NCBI GenBank assembly: GCA_013397845.1
Contig: VZTG01001872.1
Location: 954,692-1,018,691, forward strand
Length of the DNA stretch: 64,000 nt
Direction of reading: 5' to 3'
Source: Melanocharis versteri
Lineage: Eukaryota > Chordata > Aves > Passeriformes > Melanocharitidae
The stretch's first letter is position 1, and the number at the start of each line of letters is the position of its first letter. Made by a program: the position numbers and the translations under genes. The notes beneath the pieces were generated by a model. That model did not search any database. It was given only the letters and a program-made list of their open reading frames with translations, and was not told where the DNA came from. Shown piece after piece: positions 13,301-25,712 of the stretch.

Positions 13301-16300
13301 CTTTTCTTTTGAACATCTTCAAAGGTTACAAGTGCAACATGCTTAGAGGATGCCAGGCTTCTTCCTGTCAAGCTGAGATGGTCTGAAAACCACATTGAAA
13401 CACGGGGAAACTGCAGCTACCACAGACTGCAGATGAGGGGTTTTTCTTCACGGGCTGTAGATCTCTCCTGCCCTTCCCTGCTTGGTTGGTAACAGTTAGA
13501 TGAAGGCTGTGGATGGAGGCTGGCGAAGCAGAGGATTGGTGAGCTGTTTTGAGACTGGGATGGATGGGCTTTGACGGTGCTGCTGGATAGGAATACTTGT
13601 GCAGCTAATACAAACAATTTGTAATTGTCAGAGCTGAAAAGTAAAAACATGATTATAAACCATGCCTAGGATCAGCTTATGTCGGCTTTAAGTGATTTAA
13701 AAGTCTAGTGTCTGGAGCTGCATCTCACTTGCCTGTAAAACTCCTTAAAGAAGAGTCACAGAATGGTATAAGCATGTCTCTCCTTTCTTATGCATTTATT
13801 GTGAAAAGTAACCCTTTGTCTAGCTGACAGGAGACAGGTTTTTAGGACAGATGTGAAGCAAAGACTTCCAGATAAGTCAAAAAACGTGGAATTTTCCAAT
13901 TTAAGTAGAATGAGACAATTGCCTGGTAACTGCAACTCCTAGAAACTACTGTTTGTTCTTGTTTTATGCAGGGAGAGGCTCTGAAAAGTTAGGTGCTGAT
14001 GCACCTTGGGCACCTCGTGGTGCTGTGCCACGTTTGGAAGTTGTTTTTGTGTGGATACGAAGAAAGCCTGTAGAGGATGCAAACTTCTCTGAGAGAAGGG
14101 AAGTAGCAAAATAAAGCATCCTCTGTTACCTAGAGCCTGCCATCATTATGGCTGACCCTATCTCATTATCCCCTGATATCTGTAGCAGACGATGACCTTT
14201 GATGACACGGCACAACAGTACTCAAAGGAGATGCCTTCCTTTTAATTTTGGCTCCTGAATGCCAAATGTAGGGACTTCTTCCCCATGCTGTATCCAGTCT
14301 TCTTTTACTCAAACACGTGTACAAGAATTAAAATGATGCTAAATACTGCTCAGCAACACTGTTTAGGTATGAGGTTGCATTTCTAATTTTGCTGGAAGAA
14401 CCTCTGTCTTCCCATCACTTGAGAGTCTGGAGCAGGCTGGAAGCAACTAATTTACCATGTAACAAGATAGGTTCCTGTTGACACAATTCAAGGGCAAAAC
14501 TATTAAGTCATTAGGGCTAATGTTGTAACATTCTGATACAAAGGCATGACCAGGCCCTTTCAGATGTACCTCTGACCTTTTGAGGATTAAGTTTCTTCGC
14601 AGTTTATTTTTGGTATTTGGAATCTGTTTTCTTTTCCTTCTCCTTCGCATGCATTGATCTTTGGTCTTGTGCAAGGTACAGCTTGGAGAGCAGCTTCTGC
14701 AGTCCTGATTTGTCCCAGTTTTATCAAAGATAAGAATTTATCAAAGAGGATAAGAATCCATCCCATTCTTAAACTACATCACGTATTCCTTTGCTCAGCC
14801 CTGCCCATGCCACAGCTTGGCTCATGGGGCTGCTGGTAGGAGGGAGTCAGGGAAATAGAGTTGGCTCTCAGGATTCTTCCTCAAAATATGAAGGTGAGAA
14901 TTGCTCAAAACAGTCTATCTAGATGTCATTTAAATAAATAGAATATAAGAGTGTCGTGCTATAACCCTCTGATACTTTGACAAAGTAACTTTCCTCAAAT
15001 TTAGTAGTATTGTGAATAACCAGATGATTATTTCAACCATAGTATTCTCCAGCTCAGCAGCAGGTCTGCACTTGTTTCACTTTCATTGTGAAGGCTGTTG
15101 AGTAAGTCCTATGTCTGGAACTTATGGCCAAAATGTTTTAGAGCATGTAATCAGGCCAGTAGCTTATATCAAGGCCTGAGTATTGTTGCCAAAGCTACTC
15201 AAAATAACACATTTTTTTGAGACATTATTTAACAAGGAAGGCTCTTTTTGCATGATGCTTTTGTTAGTTGTATAGGAATGTATTCAATGATGTGGAGAAT
15301 TCAACAAAAAAAATCTGAAAATGTTTTAAATTTAATTTAAAATTTGGTTTTTAAGTTTATATTTCTTACACATTTAGCTTGTCCTTTTGGATTGCTGGAA
15401 AGGGTTCTCTCTCTTGAGGAAGAATCAGCAGACCATTCTCTAGAAGGAACATTTGGGAAGCAAGGCATCCAATGAGTTTGTGGCAAGAAGCTGTGGAATG
15501 TTATATTCATTAATTTCTGACATATTTTATTTTTGCATTCAGTCTTTTTAGATATAATGATGCTGAGGAGATGATTTAATGAAGTTTTGTTTGATTTTAT
15601 TTTATTTTTGCTTTCAATGGCTTTAAATACAACAGTGATGGGGAAAAGGAAGTTGGAATAAAAAAAAATCTGCTCTTAAAACTGTACATGCCAGCATAGG
15701 TCTGGAACGGATGCTCATGGCTGAATTAATAAACTCTGACAGTGGAGGTTTCAAACATGAATTCTGACAGACCCTTCACTATGACAATACTAGTGGGAGT
15801 CACAATAATATCATCTGCTGCTGAACATCGCTGGTGTGTGAGTACTGTTGTGCCAAAGGTTAATATGCCAGTTTTATTTCCTTCTCTCTACAGCTATAAT
15901 TTAAATGAGTTGCACACATAAGTGATGTTATATGCATAGGGTTTTGCATTAAGTTTGCTATGTCAGATTTGTTTATAAAAATCATATTTTGAACCACTTG
16001 CCCAGGGGCTCCGTTCTGGGAAGCTGCAAGCTGATTTCTTTTAAAGAGGCAGTTTTCATTTTCCATGGATTTTCAATAGAGGTTTTGGAGCTCTGAACAG
16101 GGAGCTCAGTTTTAAATTCAGCACTTGCCCAGGTTTACAATTAGGTTTAATTACTTAGCAACAGAGAGTCTAATCTAGTTTTACATGTGTGCCACATGAC
16201 CCTTTCCATACCTTACTGGGATTGGAAGGACCGCCTGCCTCTCTTGGGGAAAATTGCTTCCAACATTTTGGAGACCGTTTACAATGTTTTTATTCCTATG

Positions 16301-16303
16301 CTG
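4313..16303. other. Unique non-coding DNA, no gene seen
   Basis: About 12 kb without a supportable gene or clear transposon. Small simple-sequence features are a (TTGCT)3 run near 8287-8303, a 13-nt A run at 9095-9107, a 14-bp tandem pair (TGATTATGAGCTAG / TGATTATGAACTAG) at 7083-7110 and a short (CA)n at 12927-12940. No frame exceeds about 90 codons, and none carries a motif I recognise. Confidence 0.6.
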
Positions 16304-16362
16304 CAAAGTTAACATTGCCCATAAACCTAATAGTCACACAGTAGTTAATAAGGGGCAGAAAG
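16304..16362 (+). mobile_element. MIR-type SINE core relic
   Basis: Reading the plus strand, the segment keeps the order of the MIR core: a GTTAA block, then TTGCCCA, then AGTCACACAG, then a GGGGCAGAA block. These correspond to the MIR segments 'gttaagtgacttgccca', 'ggtcacacagc' and 'agtggcaga'. MIRs are ancient tRNA-derived SINEs amplified by L2 LINEs and shared across amniotes, so a short diverged copy is plausible in a bird. No tRNA-like promoter boxes or 3' tail survive. The call rests on about 55 bases of ordered similarity. Confidence 0.45.
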
Positions 16363-18777
16363 TTTTATAGTCTTTTCTGCAGTTGTTAAAATCTTGCTAC
16401 TGTAGTTTAGTCCCAGCCACACAAAACCTATCAGTTGTGAAAAATAAAAGGCTCTATGTTGGTTTATTCTTGGAAACCAATGGAAGAGAGGACCTCTCCT
16501 GAGAATCTAGCTGAACGTAATGAACTTGGGGATTATTTAAATTGCTTGGCTTGTAGTATAAACACTCGAGGGCTTGCCAGCGGTGTACCTTCAGGATGTG
16601 TGACTTTTCTAAAAAAAATCATTTGGGATTTTTTTTTTCAGAATCCATTGCAATTAGTGGCACTATGGCAAAGGATGGTTTATTAAATTGCCTTTCAGTG
16701 AGAGGAAATAGAATCCATTAATGATGTTGCATACATACGTTTAGTCAGGTTCAGCAAAAATAATTTTCTAGCTGTCTTTCTATGTTATGTAAACTAAGAA
16801 CATTCCCAGGGTACCAGCTGGATTGTTCTTTGGGCCTTGTAGACCTTCAGAAGGGTTTTGGCCTTCTCCTGCTAGAGGACATGCTGACGTTCACGACTGC
16901 ACCAACGGAAATGAGGTACTACTCAAAGTTAGTGAGATTTCTAGACTCAAACCAGAACTGAAATGGGCTCAGATGTAATTAGGGATTGGCTACTTGCCCT
17001 CCTGGCTACACGCTTGTTCTCGTTCCTTTACCACGTTGACAGGGAACAGGAAAGGCTAGAGCTGGGCCAGAGTGGTCACTGAAAGGAGTGGCAGACAGGA
17101 ACAGCTCTGAGAAGGAACAGTTCACAAATTTCTCTAAGAGGGAATTTCCTTTGCCTCTGTTAATAACTAAACAGTTACATTTAAAAAAATCCAGCCATTA
17201 ATAATCCAGAATATTTTCTCAGAAGTTACTTGTTCTGCTAGGATGTAGAAAACGGGTATAGAGATTAGTACAGAGTAGTGAAGAGTGGGGGGTAGAGAGG
17301 AATAAGCAAAAGCTTATTTGTTTCAAAATTGAAATACAACAGACACTGTGAGCTTTTAAGAACAATGATACTGCATGCTGTCTAAAAGAGCAGAGTTCTA
17401 ATTACTTGGCTGCCGTAACCGTACTTCAGTGCTTAAAATGTGATTTCCTTTAGATTTCATCTTCCACCTGTGTTGCCTGGGATTGCAGATTGCTTTCTAT
17501 TACATTCCTAAAATGCATTTTTCCACAGATTACCAGTGCATACTTTGTTGCTTGCATCCTTACATTGTTCTCCCACGCCACCTCTGAGAAGAGGGTGGTG
17601 CGTTGTCTTGGATAAGCTTGGCATAGCAACACACTGGGTTTGCATCTTCTGAAAACTGTGTGCAGTCAATGGAGCAGAATTCTGTGGGTTTGGTGTTGAA
17701 TTTAGTGGGACTTTTAAATGCAGGGAACAGATATTTTAACAATGATAGAAGTGAAGACTGTGCTGTGTTAGTGGTGGGCAGACACTTTGAGGAGAAGTCT
17801 GTGGACAAGGATAGAGCTCCACACTTGTGCACTGTGCTGAAGTATTACCCAAATGCCATGCTATAATCAAAGTCTAAAAAGGAGATGGTGCTATTCACTC
17901 AGTAATTTCTGACCTGTTGCATGACTACACAACTGGATTAATTTTGAAGTACATATATGGGAGTGCCCATATAATTATCTGTCTAAAAATATAGCACTGC
18001 CATTTCTGGGTTGGTTTTTAAAGAGTGGCTGCATAAAACTTTATCAAGATGCCTAATACTCTGTGCCATGCTCTTCTTGGGCTGGATTGTTACTGGGAAA
18101 ATAAACTTAGCATTGCAGTGCTTGCAACGCCTTCAAAGTCTGGCCAACTCAGTGCTCTGGATGTGATTCTGCACATCTGAAATTCCCGTAGGTGGCAGGC
18201 TGGATGCTAATGGAGTGGGAATGGGTAGGAAGTAGGAGCAGGTCCCTGTGCCTAACCCTTCCTACACAGCCTGGCTTCCTTTCTCCTTGGGGTTCTGCAC
18301 ACCTAGTCTGGTGCCAAATGCTGTCTGCTTAACCGTAGGGAGTAAGCCAAAACATCCTCCTTGGTGCCTTGAAGAAGCTGTGGGGAGACAGAGGGAGAAC
18401 TCCTTCCTTGAGATGCTCCTGGACACCCTGGAACTATGTAGAGCCTTCAGCATAGCTCTGCCCCAGAGGTACAGTCTGCTGCTGTCTGACAGGCTGCTCC
18501 TATCCAGAAGCATTGCTCTGGAAAACAGACTTGTCTTTGTGCAGTGAGTTTGTTCTCCTTGATCCCAAAACCACTGAAATCAACAGTGTTTTGAAGTAAA
18601 TTTCCACTGATTTCCATGGTCTGGAGATTAGATTTCACTGCCTTTTCAACTCTGAATCTCAGCAATTCCTTATTGCCTCACTCTGGATATGTTTTCCCTA
18701 CTGCGGGATAAAAAGATGCTATTTAACATGACGAGATCTAAATAACTGGGCACTGTGCATGGAAACTACAGCTCTAT
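16363..18777. other. Unique non-coding DNA, nothing seen
   Basis: No coding or repeat signature. Several short frames overlap each other on both strands around 17.5-17.9 and 18.25-18.6 kb without domain content, as expected for chance openings. Confidence 0.55.
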
Positions 18778-18860
18778 TGTCAGCCCCATTTCACAGACAA
18801 GAAAGCTGTATCTGGAATCATACCTCCAAACTGCAGCAAAGCCAAGGACAGACCCAACTT
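18778..18860 (+). mobile_element. MIR-type SINE relic
   Basis: The block CCCCATTTCACAGACAAG followed by AAAGCTG matches the diagnostic MIR core stretch 'ccccattttacagatgaggaaactg' with a few substitutions. About 50 bases later AGCCAAGGACAGACCCAAC resembles the MIR segment 'agccaggattcgaaccc'. The spacing is shorter than in an intact element, implying an internal deletion. Orientation is plus. A diverged copy this small would need a sensitive repeat search to confirm. Confidence 0.45.
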
Positions 18861-21800
18861 TCATTCTGTACATATCCTAGTATAAGGAAATTTTTCAGCT
18901 TCATTTTAATTTGCAAATATTTCCAAACATCTTCTCTTATGCACAGTCTCTTCCAAATACAGCTGTGAACTGTTGCATTGCTGTTTTGGTTTTTTTTTCA
19001 TTTTCTTTTCTTTGTTAATTGCAATTATTAACAGTTTGTGAGTTAATCGACTATGGGTAAAAATATACTAATAGGTAATTGAGCCTTTTTTTTCTTGCTC
19101 TGATTGAGATAGAATAGTACAGGGAAAATGCACTGGTATTTTCAATCTGAAATGGAGAATTCTTTTTCCAAAGCTGTACTGACTTATAAGCTTCAACACT
19201 CATAACTTTGACTAAGAATTAGTCTCCTTAAAAAACAGACTGAGACCCTTTTCAGATTTTCCACTACCTAGGAAGTATCCTTAGTTCAGCAACCAGTCAG
19301 GGAAGGCAGCTGGAGAACAATATTGCAAGTGACATTTTAGAATCGTAGTTTTTCGGTATTTATCAACCACTGTATTTTCAGCTTGAAGGTACCAATGTTT
19401 TTGTGTCATGTAATAAATTACAGAATGTTTACATGCAATTAGGTGTGTGCCTATGGAGGAGAAAACACTGGGAAACAGGATTTTCCAGAGGCAGTAGCTA
19501 GTTCAGAGGCCCAGAGCCACTGCAGTAGCTGTTGTCAGGGAGGGCTGAGTGGCAGTTCTAATTACCAGTGTCTGCACAGGTTTCTCATACGAAGACACAA
19601 GCTGTCACGATCCCTTGCCAATCACATGAGAACTGACCTAGGGAGAACATCAACTGAAGGTGACTGTACATATCCAATAAATCCAGTCCCCATTGCATTA
19701 GCTTATTTTTAGGATTGTCCTGAAAAGACATTCAGCCTGTATCATAAAACCTTCAACTGAGCAGAAAATACACAGAATGATGATGACTTTAAATTTGGGT
19801 TCTTGCCCTCTGGGGCATGAATTCATAGTGCTTCAGATACGATTTGATAATGCACTGAATGCTGAAAGAACGGAGAATCTCTAGATGAGTTCATAAAGAC
19901 AAAGCATTTCTGCAATGTCAGTACTCTCCTAATCAAAGGAAGCAAAATAAATTTTACTCTTAATTTTACTGCAAATGTTATACTCAATTTGCAGTGAAAC
20001 CATGCTCTCTACTTAAGATATTTCTCAGAAACAGAACATTTAAAGTTAGCATGTAAATTTATGCTTGCAACTGATACACCTTTTTCTGATTTTTTCACTT
20101 TCTTCCATTGAGTGTATTAGAGTCTTGTTCTTGAACACAGTTTAGACAATACGTGTGTCACAAGCAATGATGAATCAAAGAAAGAAAGCATCCAGAAAGG
20201 GAAGTTAACTAGACAGGTAGGCCCTCATCAGCATCACATTCTGTTCCATAGCTACAATAACAATAATTGAGTCAGACACATGGATTTTAAGTGCCTCTTA
20301 AAGAGGAAAGTTGGGGAGAGACACTGTGGAAAGAAAATTATATACTGAAATGCGGCATCTCCGTTTTGCAGCTGCCAACCTTCCTCTGTCAGTAGCCACA
20401 GCTGTTGCCTTTTCTTCTAAACTTAGCAGGAGATGGGTGAAACTAAAGAAAAGCAGGGCAGGCGCTTTAGCTGATAAGGAGGTGTGGGTCCAAGCCCCTC
20501 TGTGTAATCAAAGGAAACCTTTAATGAGCTCGAACTCTTGGGAGAGAGAGGAAGGTTTTTTGTGTGGACAGAAGCTCTCTCTGGGGAGATGTGTGCCTGC
20601 CTCGAGGGTGGATGCACTCTCAGGATGCTCCTCATGGCCCTTTGTGCACCAGTTAGCTTTTCTCCAGTTCTACTGCTTTGCCATTTTTGTTTTGTCCATC
20701 TTGGGCAGCACACCTGCTCAGTGTCATCTTTCTCAGTGAGTGAAGGAGAATATTTGTCAAAAAAAGGGGAAAACTAGTCTCCACTTCTGCTGCTGACTGA
20801 ATATGGTCTTTTAGCATCTGGGCCTCAACCCGAAAGTCAAACCTGGTGGATTCCAAATCTGGAGTAATGAAAAGTACAGGTTTGTTATATCAGAACTCGA
20901 TATCACTCATTCCAGTTTTCAGTCAGAGCCTTGCTACACTCTCACTGAATTTGTGTGGTTGTTTTGGTTGTTTTCGGGGGTTTTTTAATTGTCAGCTTTA
21001 GATAGGATGAGACTAAGTACGAATATTAACTTTTCTTTTTCCTTCCTTTGGGTTGTAGAAGAAAATGTGGAGACATGACGTGACATTAAAAACAAATGCA
21101 AAGACTGAAACAAATAATCCATCATTTGTGATTTAGTTTTTCAGCATTTTTTAAAAAATTCAGTCTTATGCCTAAAAGCCAGTTCTCTGCTCTTTGATCT
21201 GCTGCCTTGGGAATTTGAGTGCTTTGTCTTTCCATGTGAAAGTCATCTGCCAGTGATGATTTGGGGAGGTGAACAAAATGCAGACGTAGATAATGTAAGA
21301 CATGTTCCTGCCCCCGTTCACATAGTCTGGAGTAATCTGGGCCTTGGTCATGAAGCCTCTTTATGGTGCAAGGGTCTGTTGATGTAGCATGGGAGGACCC
21401 TTTAAGACCACAAAATCTGGTGTGGTTTTGCCCTATAAGAAACAGTCCTGGGACAGAGTTACCTGCTAAATGTCCTTCACCTCAGAGGGATGCAGTGGCT
21501 CCAACGCAGAAGTTGGTGGTGATTTAACGTGAGGTGTGGATAATCAGGAGAGAAATGGGAATATAACTGCCTGACAATAGAGATATAGCCCTGTACTTAG
21601 GGGTGAGCTTTACCAGGGGATAAAACACTCTCTGCACCAAGCACGATAAGGCTTGTTGATAGTGAATTATCATATGAGCCACTGACTGCAAAGAAGAGAA
21701 GGTCCTATGGAAACAGGAAATGTGGATGTTTGTGTCATATACAGAAAATTTGGCCTGGCCTGCATGCCAGATGATATCCTTCCATCTGGTGAAGCTGAAG

Positions 21801-24800
21801 ATGCTGAGAAAAAGGAGAGGAGGAAGGGGACCATACCCGAGTTAGATCTAGGCACAATGTGTAGTTGAATGAAATAAAATATTTCTTGAAAAATGATTGA
21901 TGAAGGCTAGAGCTCATAACTCCTGCAGTAATTTTGTCACTTTTATCTTCGGGGTGGAGATCGCTACATGCCAGGCTGCATTCCTTCATAGCATCTGAAT
22001 CATTCTTATTGTCTCCACAAGCTGAAAATGAGAAACAGACTGGCAGGAAAGTTAAAATTTTCAAGGTGGAAAGAGCAAGGAATAGCCTGATTTGGTTTTG
22101 TTTTGGTTCTTTTTTATTTTTAAGATTAAAACTTCCTGTTACATTTTTACAGATAATAATGCACTGTGTTTTATGATTCCTTTGTTTAAAACAAAAGTAT
22201 AGTTTCCTAGATTTTGAAGATAAGCTAGAGCACCTGAACAAAAGGGCTTTCTTCAGTGCTGTCTATATCCAGCCTGGCTTTTCGTGAGCTGCACGAAGGA
22301 GAAATATTTCCAAGGCACCAGTGGTTGCCATATCCTGTATGCAAAAAGATTCCATAAATGTCTGAAAACAGATGGAATGCAACTTTGGAGGAATAAATGG
22401 ATTTTTAATTTTCTGAACATTTTGGATTCCATCTGGTTGAAGTAACTAAGTGACCTACTAGAATACTTTTACCTTTCTTGTATAATAGAGAGAAATACGG
22501 CTTGCATTGCTATTGACTGACACATTCCCCGTTAGTTCATGGGGTTTACTTGCTCATACATTTGCTTATTTTTAATTCTTTTGCCTGTATGTCAGGGGAT
22601 ACCTGATGCACCTCTTCCTGCATGTCAAATCTAAATGTTGGCTCTCTCTCAGGTCTTGATTTATCCTTGCAGCTGGTAAGGAGAAGCTCTAAACCACCTG
22701 CCTAAGCCCACCTGGCAGTAGTGGGAGTCTAAGGAGCTGACATACCTTAGACTTATCTCTTTATTTTTTTTTGCTTCAAGCATTGGCACATGGCAAAAAG
22801 AAAAATAAAATGCTCTTAGTTTTCTGTCTCGCTTAAAGACAAGGAATAAGAGTGAGTAGGGGCTTTTTGTACAGGCACTAATTAGGTGTATTATTTCTGT
22901 TTATTGTTTTTTGTTACTGCCATTTAGAATGTTGTTAAATGAATAAGAATAAATACATGTGTGTTTTTAAACAGGAAATGAGCACTTCTCCATGAAAAGG
23001 AAATACAGGCAATTTGAACTCACAAGAAAGAAGTCATAAAATATACTACTTGATATAAAAAATTGATGACCTAAGTTTATGGAAAAGACCAATTTTGTGC
23101 CTTTCACCTCAGTGAAAGGTAGAAACCAAATCTACTCACCTTCCTTGAGAGAGAAGATGGGTCTTTTAAATCACTAATTTTAAGCCTGTACTTAAAGTTG
23201 CACCACTTAGAAAGTTGACTATTTATGATTGCCATATTGCCATTCAGGAAATTCTACTGAGAATAAGTATTTCCATGCTGATAAGTTCATAACTAATAGT
23301 ACGATATTGACAATGTGTTTGGTATTAGTTTTCATACTTTTTGGCACTTGGGAACATTTCTCGCTATGAATATGGATAAAACATTCCAAGGAGTGGGGAA
23401 TAACAGCTTTTTTTCCTTTTATTTTCTTTTTTTTTGGTGGGGGGGGGGTTGTTAGTGAGACTCTTTTCCACTTCTGGAACCAAGTATATTTGTGTTTCAT
23501 TAAAAGCTGTTACATTTTAGGATTACAAGTTTCGGTCTAGCACAAAGCCTGAAATCGCTGAAAGTTTTCCCTTTTGCCTGACACATTACTGCTGTGTAAA
23601 AAGTGTGTTTGCTCAGTCCTTAATAGGACAAAATATAGCATTTCCACTGCAAACAACATTTATATAAAACTCTGGTCACCGTAACCCCATAATTCAAAGT
23701 AGGCTTGTTTCTTCTCCCTGAATTTTGTGATTATGAGCTTTCTGAGGGCTGGCAGGAGCACACACGGGTTCAGCCAGCAAAGCTCTGGACACGGTGCAGT
23801 CATGTTTGAGTGTCTTTTGCTGGGGTCCAGGAATAAGCTTGCCTTGTATGGCATTGAGAAAATTGAATTCTCTTTTGCATTATACACTTATGTAATTGCA
23901 TTACTGTCTCTGAAGGCTTTTTGCCCCTATAAATGATTAAAACTGTTCTTACACAAATTTGGGCTTGGGAGACACATGTAAACCTCCTTATACAGAATGT
24001 AAGTAGCTGAAAGACTCAGAGCTGCCAGCACCGAGGATTTGCTGTTTTGTGATTTTCTAAGAGTTTAGAGTTTTCTAAAGAGAAGTCTGTATCCTGCTAA
24101 TAGTACTCATCACATGCTCTCTCATTTGTATAATTAAGAAAATTACGAATATAATGAAAACAGCTCCATCTAAATAAGTTCTCTATCCACAGTTAATAAA
24201 ATAGTATCTACCCTCAGAGACCTGGAATTTCTCTGCAAACGCTTTTAGTTAAACAAAGCTTTTTGTGTACCTACAGTAAACGTGATATTTATTTTTTCAT
24301 TATTCATGAAACAACTTTAATGTCACTGCTGATTTTCCTGGTAGGATGTTCAACTCCAGCAAACCAGGGCTCATGCTGAGTTGTAGCTGAAGATGTCATT
24401 CACAATAAACATGAGCTGCTGTGACAATATGATGGCAGAAGGTGAAGAATCTCTTTTCTTGTGCAAGGGCATGCATGTGTCTCTGTGTGTGAGAGAGAGA
24501 AGGAAAGAGATTTGATTGTGTTTACAAGATTCATTCATGGCACAGCAGGTAGTAGTCACATTGTATTATTCGCCTTAACGTAGCTAATTTGATTTTCAAC
24601 CTGGTTATCATGCATTTAGACATAATGATACATGAAAATATATGCTCTAGCAGAGCATTTTAAATAAGGTTGCACACTTTTTAGTTGGAATATGTTAGAG
24701 GTAAGCATTGATTTTTGCAATTGCAGGAGTCCTGGAAAGCACTACTCGGTGTATGTTACAAACTTACCAAGAGGAAAGTGAATTCCAATGGGTAAGTGTC

Positions 24801-25322
24801 AGGGACTGCTACCATTTCTGGGCCGGCCTCAACAGGATGGGTGTCCCCATATTTGACGTCTCTAAAGACGTACACGGTTTTCCATTTTAGAGATTTGCGT
24901 ACTAGTGGAATTTCATTTCTGAGTTTCAGGTTGTCTTCTAACTGGAAAATGAAGAGTCAAAAAGTCCTGAGGCCTTTCTGCCCTTCTCACTGAAGGGAAA
25001 ATGAACAGCCTGGTCATAGGATGAATGTTGTCTTGGGTCACCATCAAGATCCTGACCTGCCTAAATGATGTGACACAAGGAAAGAGGTATGATGATGTTT
25101 GTCAAGAGCAGAGCCTCATTACTGCATCCTGGAGTAGCCTGAGAGATAAGGGGATCTATCAGCAATTTAATTATAGTCGTAACACACTAGCCTTCATGCG
25201 AGACAAAAAGGAATCTGCTGTTGGCACTGTGAGATTTCAAGCTCAATTTAAATCTAAAGAGAGTGGACGTGGTTGGGCATGATTTTGTGAATCACCTTCA
25301 GCACATTTGCACAAACAAAAGC
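18861..25322. other. Unique non-coding DNA, no gene seen
   Basis: No exon, RNA gene or transposon was recognised. Overlapping open frames of 142 codons (plus, 20311-20739), 96 codons (minus, 20423-20713) and 168 codons (minus, 21735-22241) have no motif and overlap each other, which argues for chance. There is a G-run/T-run compound at about 23429-23450 and a GA-rich run at about 24491-24510. Confidence 0.55.
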
Positions 25323-25384
25323 AGGTATAATTCTCCTGAAGTCAATAGAGTTGAGCATGTTTATACGAATGGGGCATTTGGCCC
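25323..25384. repeat. Sauropsid hairpin-type repeat, copy A
   Basis: The copy reads AGGTATAATTCTCC, then TGAAGTCAATAGAGTT, then TGTTTATAC, ending CATTTGGCCC. This is the order of a dispersed sauropsid repeat in which a GGTGTAAmT-like arm, the central 'gaagtcaatggagtt' palindrome and a TTTACACC-like arm are followed by a 'tctggccc' tail. The arms are decayed. A second, better paired copy lies about 260 bases downstream. Confidence 0.5.
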
Positions 25385-25635
25385 AAATCCAGTTGGAGTC
25401 TTTGCAGTATAACACCTCTGAATCTTCAGAGGTTTTCTTAGAGTCGTTAATATTGAGGCTGTATGTACCCAAGGTAATTATCCATTACTGTTTGAGCCTG
25501 GCCCAGGAATTTTTTCGCAACATGTTGCCTCATTAGTAAAATATAGTGGAAAAAAAAACAGAAACAAACTGGAAACTAGGAAAATAAGTGTGCTAAAAGG
25601 AGAAGAGTGTGAAGAAAACAAACACAGTGGGGTGA

Positions 25636-25712
25636 GATCCTCTGATGGTGTAAATCAGTATCACCTTCTGTGAGGCTCTGCCAATTTACACCCTGCGATG
25701 CTCTGGCCCATG
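25636..25712. repeat. Sauropsid hairpin-type repeat, copy B (intact arms)
   Basis: GGTGTAAAT at 25647-25655 and ATTTACACC at 25684-25692 are perfect 9-bp inverted arms around a 28-base loop, followed by a GCTCTGGCCCAT tail typical of this dispersed sauropsid repeat. The structure suggests a non-autonomous palindromic element, but I cannot name the family. Together with copy A it may be part of one longer degraded insertion. Confidence 0.5.

Noticed and set aside
16211..16240. GGGATTGGAAGGACC resembling a CR1 3' end
   Set aside because: Similarity stops after about 15 bases and the downstream CR1 blocks are absent.
20311..20739. 142-codon plus-strand open frame with a hydrophobic segment near its C-terminus
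   Set aside because: Three other frames overlap it on both strands, and no family is recognised.
21735..22241. 168-codon minus-strand open frame
   Set aside because: No motif, and an 80-codon frame lies on the opposite strand in the same place. Typical of chance.
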